From positions 50,679 to 114,678 of the forward strand of contig NZ_SJCY01000011.1 in the NCBI RefSeq assembly GCF_004354365.1: a DNA stretch of 64,000 nucleotides, given 5' to 3'. The translations under genes were made by a program, and so were the position numbers. Position 1 is the stretch's first letter, and each line of letters starts with the position of its first letter. This DNA is from Pedobacter changchengzhani (GTDB lineage Bacteria; Bacteroidota; Bacteroidia; Sphingobacteriales; Sphingobacteriaceae). Under the pieces are notes generated by a model. The model was given only the letters and a program-made list of their open reading frames with translations, made no database searches and was not told where the DNA came from. Below, piece after piece: positions 52,974 through 61,753 of this stretch.

Positions 52974-54104
52974 TCATTTTGGGGTTCCACTCCTTAATAA
53001 CGCCAATACCTTATCTAGATAGGCTTTATAACTAAAATTTGCCAAACATTTTTGTTGTAAAACTATGCTTAAGGCATGGCTTTTACCTTTTGTTAAGCTT
53101 TTTTCTATTGCACTGATCAATTCTGATGAAGATTCTGGATTGATCAACAAACCAAGGTCCCCATTTAGTAAAGCATCGGTACTGCCGTCTTGATTTCCTG
53201 CAATCACAGGACATCCGCAAGCGGTGGCTTCTATAAAAACGATTCCAAAGCCTTCTTTTTTACTTGGCATGATAAAAAGGTCGGCAAGTAAAAAGTAATC
53301 AGAAAGTTCATCATCTGGGATAAAGCTGACCAATGATACATGTTTTTCTAAACCATCTCTGCTAATCATTTTTGTAATTCTCGCTTTTTCTTTTACATCA
53401 TATTTCCCTGCCAATAAATACTTAAGATTAGGAAAGCTTATCAGTAAATCTTTCAAAGTTTCAATCACCATATCATACCCTTTATAAAGTTCTGATGAGC
53501 ACAAACGTGTAACGGTTAACAGTACAGGTTGCTGATTATTTATTTGATGTCTTTCTAATAAATAGGCAGGTTTTTCGAATTTAGTTGGGAGCTTAAAATA
53601 TGGATCTAGACAATTATTGAGTACGTGTATTGATTTTCGGTCAATATTATGGGTATTTATTAAAATATTTGCGGTATGATGGCTTACTGCCCATATTTCA
53701 ACATTTTTTTGTATAAATTTCTTTTTCCAATTTCTAAGTTCTCTCCAAACCTCTATGCCATGTGCTAAAAGGATAATTCGTTTTTTAGGTTTAAAAAATT
53801 TGATTAGCATTGCAATAAAGAGCAAATTGATGTGGCTTAGTAAAATAACCTCATGATGCAAACCTTTTGCGAAAGCTGATACTCCAAAAAGTATTTTATT
53901 GCCTCCAAAGCCCGAGAATTTATCTGGCGTGCAGTACCTGCTATCTAAATTTTCATTTTTATCGCAAAGCGAAACCATCTCGAAAGTTGTTTCCTTTACA
54001 CCGTTACTTGGATGATGATGGTCGTAGAGCACCTTTGCAAGTGTTCTGCTTACTTTCTCGATACCGCCAGTTGAGCTAAATGTTTTAAGGGTTAATAAAA
54101 GCAT
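52974..54104 (-). CDS. GT4 glycosyltransferase
   Basis: A 376-residue GT-B enzyme: TLKTFSSTGGIEKVSRTLAK, HGIEVWRELRNWKKKFIQKN, LTVTRLCSSELYKGYDMVIE, and the donor motif KEGFGIVFIEATACGCPVIA. It probably acts early in repeat-unit assembly or caps the chain. The last codon (Lys) and TGA stop lie at the border of the TCCTTCGACTCCGCTCAGG repeat element. Confidence 0.92.
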   Translation of the reverse strand: MLLLTLKTFSSTGGIEKVSRTLAKVLYDHHHPSNGVKETTFEMVSLCDKNENLDSRYCTPDKFSGFGGNKILFGVSAFAKGLHHEVILLSHINLLFIAMLIKFFKPKKRIILLAHGIEVWRELRNWKKKFIQKNVEIWAVSHHTANILINTHNIDRKSIHVLNNCLDPYFKLPTKFEKPAYLLERHQINNQQPVLLTVTRLCSSELYKGYDMVIETLKDLLISFPNLKYLLAGKYDVKEKARITKMISRDGLEKHVSLVSFIPDDELSDYFLLADLFIMPSKKEGFGIVFIEATACGCPVIAGNQDGSTDALLNGDLGLLINPESSSELISAIEKSLTKGKSHALSIVLQQKCLANFSYKAYLDKVLALLRSGTPK

Positions 54105-54148
54105 CTTTCAAAAAAATTAAGTTTCATTAATTATTTGTGATGATTTTT

Positions 54149-55951
54149 TCAAAGTTCTTTCTTGTTTATCAAGCGGATAGCCAATGACTTTGCCCAATGT
54201 AATTGTCCAGCTTGATAAGCACTTAAAATTTCTTTTTCGTGTTTATTTTGAGGATCTTTCTTTATGTCCTTTTTGTTTTGTTTTAACCAAATCTCAAAAG
54301 GAAAGGTAAAACCCATTTTGGGTCTATTCCATATTATTTCTGGAATCATATTTTCAAACGCATCAATAAGTAATGCTTTTTTGGGTGATTTGTTAAATAC
54401 CAAATTACTTTTGCAATGTTGCATCAGTTTGATTAAATCTTGATCCAAAAATGGCAAACGCACCTCAATACCGTGCTGCATACTCATCATATCGGTATCT
54501 TTAAGCAATTGATTTTGCATGTAAATGTTCATTTCCATCCAGCTTGCTTTTTCTTTTGAATTAAGTGTTACAGGCGCATGGATTTTGATCTTTTGCAGAA
54601 CTTCATCCACATGATTTAGAGAACAATTTAACAGCGCACTAATATCTCGTGGACTAAATATTCCCCTTAGAAAAAGATATTGGCCAATGGTGTTTTTATA
54701 GCTGAGGTAATAAGCCCGTTTTAAAAGTTCATTTTTGAAATGATAGCCTTTCTTTAAAAGAAATTTTGGCAGTTTGCATAGTGTATCAACAATTGCCATT
54801 CTATTAAAAGATGGATAACCGCCAAATAATTCATCGGCACCTATGCCAGATAATACTGCTTTTAATCCTTCTTTCTTAGCAAAGTAATTTACAAACCACG
54901 AGTTTACCCCATCCGTAGTGGGTTGATCCATTGCATTTAATGCACGTTCAAAATTTGAATCGAAAATCTCTTTCGTAATTAGATATTCGGAGTGTTTTCC
55001 GCCGATTTTATCAACTATAATATCTTGATATTTTTTTTCAGAGAATTTCGCTTCTTTAAAGTTTATAGATAGTGTGTTTAAATCTTCTATTTTTCCTTCA
55101 TCAGTTTTAACCTCGTTTGCCAGTACAGAAAGAACACTGCTGTCGATTCCACCACTCAAAAAAACGCCAATTTTGGCATCTGATAGTAAATGGTTTTTTA
55201 CCGAATTTTTTAAACAATTACGTACCGCTACAATTGCTTCTGCTCGATTTGTAATCTGCTTAACTGTGTTTGTACTCGAATAATTTTCTAGAATATAAGA
55301 ATTGCTTTTATGTTTCCACTTTAGATAATGCTGTTTTGGCAACATCTTGATTTCAGAATATGTTGTAAATGGCTCTGGGATATGACCGAAGGCTAAGAAA
55401 TAAATTTTCCAATCGGGATTTTCCGTGTACTCATAATCAACTGCTTCAAATGCCTTAACTTCTGACGCGAACACCAAACTGTTATTTACATTGCTGTAAT
55501 AAAGTGGTTTTATTGCAGATTTATCTCTAACTAAATAAGTTGTGTTTTCGCATTTGTCGTAAAGGGCAAAGGCAAACATTCCGTTAAACTTGTTAAAACT
55601 TTCAATTCCCCAAGCTTTGTAACTCGCTAAAATAACTTCGGTGTCGGTTTGTGTGTTGAATAAAAAACCTTGTTCTACTAATTCTTGCTTCAGTTCTAAA
55701 TAATTATAAATTTCTCCGTTAAAAGTAATCACCAGCTCGTCGTTATTGTAAAACATGGGTTGGTGACCATTTTTGGATAAATCAATCAATGCTAACCTTC
55801 TGTGACCAAAAGCAAAATTTTCTGTTTCATTAATATAGAAGCCTTCATCATCAGGGCCACCATGAGCCATAACGTCACACATAATTTTTACATCATGCAG
55901 TAGTTTTGCTTCATCTTGAGTTTTATTTATAATTCCAGCTATACGGCACAA
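54149..55951 (-). CDS. asnB: Asparagine synthase (glutamine-hydrolysing), TTG start
   Basis: A 600-residue two-domain amidotransferase. The N-terminal glutaminase begins M-Cys (Cys2 becomes the catalytic nucleophile), with HRRLALIDLS and FNGEIYNYLELK. The synthetase half has the PPi loop VFLSGGIDSSVL. Copies in polysaccharide loci often amidate a sugar acid rather than free aspartate. The initiator codon is TTG (55951-55949), followed by TGC for Cys2; the GAGGTT repeat block begins immediately upstream. Confidence 0.94.
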   Translation of the reverse strand: MCRIAGIINKTQDEAKLLHDVKIMCDVMAHGGPDDEGFYINETENFAFGHRRLALIDLSKNGHQPMFYNNDELVITFNGEIYNYLELKQELVEQGFLFNTQTDTEVILASYKAWGIESFNKFNGMFAFALYDKCENTTYLVRDKSAIKPLYYSNVNNSLVFASEVKAFEAVDYEYTENPDWKIYFLAFGHIPEPFTTYSEIKMLPKQHYLKWKHKSNSYILENYSSTNTVKQITNRAEAIVAVRNCLKNSVKNHLLSDAKIGVFLSGGIDSSVLSVLANEVKTDEGKIEDLNTLSINFKEAKFSEKKYQDIIVDKIGGKHSEYLITKEIFDSNFERALNAMDQPTTDGVNSWFVNYFAKKEGLKAVLSGIGADELFGGYPSFNRMAIVDTLCKLPKFLLKKGYHFKNELLKRAYYLSYKNTIGQYLFLRGIFSPRDISALLNCSLNHVDEVLQKIKIHAPVTLNSKEKASWMEMNIYMQNQLLKDTDMMSMQHGIEVRLPFLDQDLIKLMQHCKSNLVFNKSPKKALLIDAFENMIPEIIWNRPKMGFTFPFEIWLKQNKKDIKKDPQNKHEKEILSAYQAGQLHWAKSLAIRLINKKEL

Positions 55952-56290
55952 AGGAGGTTGAGGATAAGGTTGAGGTTTAGGTTGAGATTGAGATTGAGGT
56001 TAAGGTTGAGATTGAGGTTGAGATTGACGTTGAGGTTAAGGTTGAGATTGAGGTTAAGGTCTAGGGCTAGGTTAAGGTTGAGTGCTCAGCCTCGGTCTCA
56101 GCCTCGGTCTCAGCCTTGGTCTCAGCCTTGGTCTCGGTCTCAGCCTCGGTCTCGGTCTCAGCCTCGGTCTCGGTCCCGGTCTCAGCCTCGGTCTCCGGTC
56201 TCGTCCTCGGTCTCAGCCTCGGTCTCAGCCTCAGTCTCAGTCTCAGCCTCAGCCTCGGTCTCAGTCTTAGCCTCTGTTATCTCTCAGCCT
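55952..56290. repeat. GAGGTTGAGG block with CTCAGCCTCGGTCT inverted half (left block)
   Basis: The first half (55953-56082) is about 20 copies of a six-base unit (GAGGTT, GAGATT, AAGGTT). The second half (56088-56278) is CTCAGCCTCGGTCTCAGCC repeated. With G-U wobble the two halves can pair as one long hairpin. The open frames seen across it encode only Arg-Leu or Ser-Arg-Gln-Pro repeats and are not genes. Confidence 0.92.
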
Positions 56291-56293
56291 TAT

Positions 56294-56650
56294 TTATCCT
56301 CTCAAGCTTTTTATTAATTTATTTAATTCGTGATGAATTTGTTCGTTGCTTTTTAATAAGTTGTTAACGGTCTCTTCACTAAAGTAGCCTACTGCTTTAC
56401 CATAGATTAATTGATTTTTCGATTCTAAGAGTGAACCTCGAGACATCACGTAAAATCGCTTCTTATCTAAATTCGTTTCTCTACCAAATCCTTCTGCTAA
56501 GTTATCCGACACTGAAACAGATGACCTTCTAATTTGAGATGTTAAAGCATAGTCCTCTTGCTTAGGCAGTTTAATAGTCAAATTAAATATTTCTACTGCG
56601 TAATCCATCGAAATTTTCCATACAGGCATGTCGGTGAAGTCGTAATACAT
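56294..56650 (-). CDS. Four-helix-bundle protein (23S rRNA intervening-sequence/S23 type)
   Basis: A 118-residue helical protein. FTDMPVWKISMDYAVEIFNL, LPKQEDYALTSQIRRSSVSV, SDNLAEGFGRET and FYVMSRGSLLESKNQLI are the diagnostic motifs of the family found in rRNA intervening sequences and related to the Avd proteins of retroelements. Its function is not known; nucleic-acid binding is suggested by the basic surface. It stands between two GAGGTT hairpin blocks and its stop (TAA) touches the left block. Confidence 0.92.
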   Translation of the reverse strand: MYYDFTDMPVWKISMDYAVEIFNLTIKLPKQEDYALTSQIRRSSVSVSDNLAEGFGRETNLDKKRFYVMSRGSLLESKNQLIYGKAVGYFSEETVNNLLKSNEQIHHELNKLIKSLRG

Positions 56651-56654
56651 TTTT

Positions 56655-56890
56655 TATCTCTAAGGTTGAGGTTGAGGTTGGGGTTGAGGTTAAGGTTAAG
56701 GTTGAGGTCGAGGTTAAGGTTAAGGTTGAGGTTGAGGTTAAGGTTAAGGTTGAGGTTGAGGTTAAGGTCGAGGTTAAGGTTAAGGTTAAGGTTAAGGTTG
56801 AGGTTAAGGTTGAGGTTAAAGTTTAGTACTCGGTCTCGGTCTCGGTCTCGGTCTCAGTCTCAGTCTCAGCCTCGGTCTCGGTCTCCCACA
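56655..56890. repeat. GAGGTTGAGGTTAAGG block with CTCGGTCTCGGTCT inverted half (right block)
   Basis: About 27 copies of GAGGTT/AAGGTT/GAGGTC (56660-56822) are followed by CTCGGTCTCGGTCTCAGTCTC (56829-56885). It repeats the organisation of the left block in the same orientation, so the four-helix-bundle gene is bracketed by direct copies of a hairpin-forming element. In 56890-57138 no gene or further repeat is seen. Confidence 0.92.
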
Positions 56891-57138
56891 GCTTCGCCCT
56901 TTCAGTCCCATTTCTTTGAAAAAATAAGCCTGATTATTATGTTTCGATTCTGCTAACTTAGCTAGCACTGAGTTAGTTTGTCCTACTGTTTTGTACCGCC
57001 TTAAATTCTATGGCAATGTAACCGTTTGATCAGCTTATTTAGTAGGGACTAAAATACTATTTAAATGCAGGTGCAATTGCCTGCAAATAAGGCGAACTTA
57101 CAAAAATTAAGGCAGGTTTTTTGAAGATTTTGACTTTT

Positions 57139-57645
57139 TTAGTCTTTTAATGATTCTATAAATGCCATTGATGTATTGATGTTTATAGAAAGTCCCATAT
57201 TTTCTAAACGTAGTATGATGCGTTGTTTGTTGTATAGGGATACAGCTTCAGCAATCATTCCTTTAAATGGCCCTGCTTTTATCAATACTTTTTCGCCCGG
57301 CTGAATGTCAAATTCGAAAACTTCCAAATCCGAATCGTTTGCTAGCAATAATTTTAAATCTTCTATCTGTCGTTGGGGCATTGATGCCACTTTGCCAGCG
57401 AAATAAATAAACCTAGCAATGCCGTTTGTAATCAATACTTCTCCATATTCTTTGGTTGAGATATAAACGAATAAATAAGATTTTATTAAAGGCTCCTCAA
57501 CTATTTTTTTGCGATCGCTCCACTGTTTTAAGGTTTTTTTTAAGGGTAGGTAGGCAATAATATTTTTGCGCAGAAGTTCGTCGTATGCCTTTTTCTCAAA
57601 TCGTGATTTTGTGCACACTGGGTACCAATTGTAGGTATTGTCCAT
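57139..57645 (-). CDS. UpxY/NusG-like transcription antiterminator
   Basis: A 168-residue specialised NusG paralogue. NWYPVCTKSRFEKKAYDELL starts the NGN domain, KSYLFVYISTKEYGEVLITN follows, and GEKVLIKAGPFKGMIAEAV is the KOW domain. Such proteins load on RNA polymerase in the leader of a polysaccharide operon and allow reading through long distances. It is encoded third in the locus, after the export lipoprotein and chain-length regulator, rather than first as in Bacteroides. The gap before it (57646-57782) holds GTTTAGTCGTTTTTCG-like simple repeats. Confidence 0.92.
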   Translation of the reverse strand: MDNTYNWYPVCTKSRFEKKAYDELLRKNIIAYLPLKKTLKQWSDRKKIVEEPLIKSYLFVYISTKEYGEVLITNGIARFIYFAGKVASMPQRQIEDLKLLLANDSDLEVFEFDIQPGEKVLIKAGPFKGMIAEAVSLYNKQRIILRLENMGLSININTSMAFIESLKD

Positions 57646-57782
57646 TTTTCGTTTAGTAGTTTGTTGTTTATTTGTTTAGTCGTTTTTCGTTGAATCGTTG
57701 AGGATTTTAATCTCTATACCTTCCCGCTTCCTCATCTTAACGCTTTAACGCCTCCACGCGTAACCACCTCCTAGCTTTTTTT

Positions 57783-60167
57783 TCAAAATTCCCACCATTT
57801 TTTAACCTCATCTTCATAATACGTCCTATCTCCATAACCACTATAATTAGAGTAGTAATAAGTTCCAGATCCACTTTGGGTATAATTACTGGTATGAATG
57901 TTCGAGTGTAATAACTCGTTCGAAAACGAATTTAATATAATGGCTATATTATTTAAAGCATATTCTTTAGATAGTCTTTCGGGTACTGATGCAGCGCCAA
58001 ATTTTGACACCCCAGAGCGGATAATAAAAAGATTTACATCTGCTTGGTTAATTATCGGAACAGAATCAGACACTAAACCAACCGGGGCAGTATCTAAAAT
58101 GATATATTCGTATCTTTTTTTCAAGTCTTGCAAAAGCAATTTCATTTTATTGCTATGAAGTAATTCTGAAGGATTTGGTGGCACAGGACCCGAGGTTATA
58201 TAATCAAAATTGTAAGCGTTATCTCGATTTATAATTTCATCTAAGTCAGACTGCGCAGATAAATAAGTACTCAATCCTTTCGAATTATCAGCATCAAGAA
58301 CATGGTGTAATTTAGATCTTCTTAAATCTGCAGCAATCAGAATCACCTTTTTATCTATTATACTAAGCGTGCCAGCTAAATTTAATGCTACAAAAGATTT
58401 GCCTTCACCAGAAATTTCTGAAGTGATACAAATTGTTTTATTTTCTTTATCCGAAGCTAAAAAACTCAGGTTTGTACGCACCGATCTTACCGATTCTGCA
58501 AAAATGGATTTGGGTTTTTCGAGCGCTAATATTTTTTGAATGTCACCAATTTTGCCCTTATCATACTTTAATATCACACCCAGAATTGGAATACTCGTTA
58601 AACCTTCTACAGTTTCCACATCGTAAATGTATGGGTTGATTAACCTAACTAAAACGATCAGGCCCAAGCCAGCCAGAATACCACCGATTAAATAAGATGA
58701 ATAAATTTGGCCCGCTACGGGAGAAATAGGGTTGAACGATGGTTGCGCTTCGTTAATGATATTGGCTCCTGCCGTAACGGCTGCAGATGTAATTTGAGCC
58801 GCTAGTTTTTTCTCAAACAACAAAGAAAACATTCTTTGGTTGATATTATAATTATTCTGAAGTTTAGCGAAATCGTTCTCCTTAGCAGGAAGCTGACTTA
58901 ACGAACCACCTACCTTATTTAATTCACTGTTGATTAGGTTGATGGTTTTTTGATTCTTTTGTTTTAGCGAATTGATATTTGCATTAATAAGCTGTTTTAT
59001 TTCTGCTATTTGATTATCTAACTGCTTAATAGGAGCGGCATCCTCATTAAATTGGGTCAACTTTAATTCCCTATTGGCGATAGCGCCGTTTAATTGGCCA
59101 ATCAATGCTGGCAATCCAGAACTTGCGATGCCATCAATATCTAAACTTAATCTAATTTTTTCCTTGTTTGCTTTAATTTGCTGTTCTAATTGTTCGATGG
59201 AAAACTTTTGAAATGCTAAATCTGTACGCTGCGTTTGAAGGGAAGTGAGCTTGCCAATGTTAAATTGTTTATCCGTTGCCGGATCTCCAACAGTACTTTC
59301 TGACGTAAAATTCGATAGCTTTTTTCCAGCTTGATCTACTTGTTTATTTAAAAAATCTATTTGACTATCCAAATAAGCAATGGTTTGCTTCGCTGATCTT
59401 TTTTTCTGTTCGGCGTCGTTAATAATATATTCCTTAACAATGGCATTTAAAATATCCGACGAAAACACTGGGTTAACATCAGTATGATTAATGTTCATGA
59501 TATTACTATACTTTTCGGCTTCAAAAATGTTCAATCCACCTACAGCACGTCCATAAAAATCTGATTTGGTATTAAATTTAAAGCTGTAACTCCCTACATT
59601 CGGTATCGGGCTTTTGATGCTAAACAACATGTTGCCTAACGCAATATTTTGGTTATATTTAAATTTTAGCTTCTTTTCTGGCTGATCAGTAGATGTTAAG
59701 CTAAAGCTGTCTTTGTCTATAGGTTCTACAGCGTAAGTTGCCCGACTAAAATTGACACTATCTTGCGAAATAACGATAACTTTAAATGGTACTGATGGGT
59801 AAAGTTCGCTAGTTAAAACCCTTCCCTTTAAATAATAAGAAATTTTATAATCTAAATGCTCAATTGCTCTGTTAATAACATTTTGAGAACGCATTACCGT
59901 TGCTTCAGTTTGTATATTACTTTGATAAAAGCGGCTATAACTGCGCATACTTGGGTCAGTTGCCGCATCAGATGGAGATTCATCTAATTTTAAAGAAGCA
60001 CCAGTGGTGTATGTAGGCGGTATGGTGCGGATATAAAGCCAAGCCACAACTAAACTAATAACTGCGCAACCTAAAACCCAATACCATCTACTTAGAAAAA
60101 TCCTAATAACCTTCCAATAGTTTAACTGCTGATTAACAAGAACACTTTTAATGGGTTGAGTATCCAT
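57783..60167 (-). CDS. Wzc-like polysaccharide chain-length regulator and tyrosine autokinase
   Basis: A 794-residue inner-membrane protein that controls chain length and gates export by phosphorylation. The Wzz/GNVR part spans about 15-500, with membrane segments near 30-50 and 490-510 and a long periplasmic coiled coil (about 265-460). The BY-kinase domain has Walker A SGEGKS (586-591), A' VILIAADLRRSKLH and B YIILDTAP. The tail is a tyrosine cluster (GTYYYSNYSGYGDRTYYEDE, about 768-787), the autophosphorylation site. It follows the export lipoprotein gene by 2 bases. Confidence 0.95.
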   Translation of the reverse strand: MDTQPIKSVLVNQQLNYWKVIRIFLSRWYWVLGCAVISLVVAWLYIRTIPPTYTTGASLKLDESPSDAATDPSMRSYSRFYQSNIQTEATVMRSQNVINRAIEHLDYKISYYLKGRVLTSELYPSVPFKVIVISQDSVNFSRATYAVEPIDKDSFSLTSTDQPEKKLKFKYNQNIALGNMLFSIKSPIPNVGSYSFKFNTKSDFYGRAVGGLNIFEAEKYSNIMNINHTDVNPVFSSDILNAIVKEYIINDAEQKKRSAKQTIAYLDSQIDFLNKQVDQAGKKLSNFTSESTVGDPATDKQFNIGKLTSLQTQRTDLAFQKFSIEQLEQQIKANKEKIRLSLDIDGIASSGLPALIGQLNGAIANRELKLTQFNEDAAPIKQLDNQIAEIKQLINANINSLKQKNQKTINLINSELNKVGGSLSQLPAKENDFAKLQNNYNINQRMFSLLFEKKLAAQITSAAVTAGANIINEAQPSFNPISPVAGQIYSSYLIGGILAGLGLIVLVRLINPYIYDVETVEGLTSIPILGVILKYDKGKIGDIQKILALEKPKSIFAESVRSVRTNLSFLASDKENKTICITSEISGEGKSFVALNLAGTLSIIDKKVILIAADLRRSKLHHVLDADNSKGLSTYLSAQSDLDEIINRDNAYNFDYITSGPVPPNPSELLHSNKMKLLLQDLKKRYEYIILDTAPVGLVSDSVPIINQADVNLFIIRSGVSKFGAASVPERLSKEYALNNIAIILNSFSNELLHSNIHTSNYTQSGSGTYYYSNYSGYGDRTYYEDEVKKWWEF

Positions 60168-60169
60168 AA

Positions 60170-60991
60170 CTATTTTGTAATGGTTAGTATAAGCAATGCA
60201 ACATTTACAATTACCAAAATAGGCTGTACGAAACTGCTGATGGATTGCATTTTTTCATTAAATGCAGCCGATTTTGTGGTTTGCAGATAGATGATGTCGT
60301 TATTTTGCAGAATTAATTTTTTGCTGGCTAAACTGTTAATGTTGTTTAGGTTTACATATATAATCTCAGGATTAGCCCTATCTCCACGGATGATTTTTAA
60401 GCTCTTTGGGTCTGCCGTTTTATTTATTCCTCCAGCTTCTCCCAAAATGTCAATTAAAGTGGTGTTGTCTTTCTCTAATAAAAAATTCCCTTGCCTGGCA
60501 AACTCGCCCAATAAAGTAACTTTCAAATTAACCACGCTTACCTCTATAATTGGATCTTTTAATAGCTTTTCTTTATAAATCTCTTGTAGTTTCGCTGCAG
60601 CTTCTCGTCTGGTTAAGCCTATTACGGCAACTTTTCCTATTGCTGGCAAATCTACTTGTCCGTCTAAATCTACCGCAAAAGATTGTGCAGCAGATGCTGT
60701 TCCTCCAGTTGAACCACCACCTCCAGAAGATGAAGTACTGCCAACCGCTCCAAACTCAGGATTTTGAACGTTTCGCACGGCCAACAAATCGTTTGGTTTA
60801 ATTCGGTAGTATAAATCTCCCAACCCTTGATCATTTACAACGTAAACCTGTTTTAAGGTGTCTGTAATAATATCAGTCGGAGCATTAAACAACGCTTTCT
60901 CTCTGCGAACAGAGCAGGATGACAACAAAATGATTGCAATTAATGGAATGAACAGTATAAATGATTTATTGTTAGGCATATTTTGAGGCAA
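60170..60991 (-). CDS. Wza-like polysaccharide export outer-membrane lipoprotein
   Basis: A 273-residue lipoprotein with lipobox LLSSC (Cys26). The Poly_export domain (YYRIKPNDLLAVRNVQNPEF) is followed by a Gly/Ser-rich loop (about 88-103), the SLBB domains (VDLPAIGKVAVIGLTRREAA; VTLLGEFARQGNFLLEKDNT) and a C-terminal membrane segment (about 252-271). It forms the outer-membrane exit channel, partnered by the Wzc-like protein. First gene of the 39-kb minus-strand locus. Confidence 0.94.
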   Translation of the reverse strand: MPQNMPNNKSFILFIPLIAIILLSSCSVRREKALFNAPTDIITDTLKQVYVVNDQGLGDLYYRIKPNDLLAVRNVQNPEFGAVGSTSSSGGGGSTGGTASAAQSFAVDLDGQVDLPAIGKVAVIGLTRREAAAKLQEIYKEKLLKDPIIEVSVVNLKVTLLGEFARQGNFLLEKDNTTLIDILGEAGGINKTADPKSLKIIRGDRANPEIIYVNLNNINSLASKKLILQNNDIIYLQTTKSAAFNEKMQSISSFVQPILVIVNVALLILTITK

Positions 60992-61064
60992 TTTTAATAA
61001 TATTTTCCTTTATTTTTCTAAAGTAAAGGAAATGTATTCATTTTTATTTGGTCTTTGGCAACTC

Positions 61065-61072
61065 CAAAAATA
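61065..61072 (-). promoter_or_regulatory. Possible -7 element for the polysaccharide operon
   Basis: TATTTTTG on the minus strand fits TAnnTTTG; it would give a leader of about 70 bases before the export lipoprotein gene. The leader contains a CCTTTA...TAAAGG hairpin that could be part of an antiterminator loading site. No clear -33 element is seen. Confidence 0.4.
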
Positions 61073-61264
61073 CATCTTTATTAGGTTAAAATAGGTGTTA
61101 TTTTAAATAAACGAATGGCCTGGCGTTCATCAATTGCTAAATTTGTTTTGTAAAGGAGGTCGAAGCGCGCTCGTGTTTCACCATAATCAATTGATAAACT
61201 GATGGATACTTATTTTTTTATCAATTATTAACCATATATTAGTGCCTGATTAATACTAAAGCTT

Positions 61265-61603
61265 ATGAAAAAGTTAGGTTTAATCATCCCGTTCTCAATA
61301 ATATTTTTTTTCATCCCCAACAAAGTATTTTCGGAAATTGGTTGTTTAGTAGGTAACTCTCTGCTAACCAATCAAGTTCCCAGTTCAGGTTTGTATTATG
61401 GCACACCCAGCTATCCTTCTGCACCAGGTTGCAACTGGGTTTTAGTAAGGGTAATAGGCGGATGTGCTTTTGGAGGGCGCGGATACATAAAAGGAGATTA
61501 TGAAATGCAATGTCCGTTGGACGATTACATTCCTGCCTTACTATTATTAATAGGTGGAATAGGCTTTGTCCACATCAGAAAAACAAAGTTTTGCAATGCT
61601 TAA
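61265..61603 (+). CDS. Small secreted Cys-rich protein with C-terminal sorting-like tail
   Basis: A 112-residue protein with a signal peptide (1-23, MKKLGLIIPFSIIFFFIPNKVFS), five cysteines (27, 56, 67, 83, 110) and a Gly/Pro/Tyr-rich middle. The C-terminal end is tripartite: short motif PLDDY (84-88), hydrophobic segment IPALLLLIGGIGFV (89-102) and basic HIRKTK (103-108). That is the layout of PEP-CTERM/PID-CTERM sorting signals. It is divergent from the polysaccharide operon and may be a substrate of the exosortase encoded at 22671-23249. No other family is recognised. Confidence 0.75.
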   Translation: MKKLGLIIPFSIIFFFIPNKVFSEIGCLVGNSLLTNQVPSSGLYYGTPSYPSAPGCNWVLVRVIGGCAFGGRGYIKGDYEMQCPLDDYIPALLLLIGGIGFVHIRKTKFCNA

Positions 61604-61753
61604 TGGGGTATTGATTAATTAACTAACTTTTAAGTTATTGACTGGCGCATAATTTTAGGATTATAATTAGTTGCTAGCGAAAATGATTGCTCGGTAATTG
61701 TTTTAATCCACATCATCCATAAAAGCCTAAATTCAAAATAATATCCTTTTAGG

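Noticed and set aside
55916..56367. Open frames rich in Arg-Leu and Ser-Arg-Gln-Pro
   Set aside because: Pure translation of the GAGGTT/CTCGGTCT repeat block; no protein-like composition.
56558..56956. Plus-strand frame of 132 residues with (RLRLRL)n
   Set aside because: Overlaps the start of the four-helix-bundle gene on the other strand and then reads the right repeat block.
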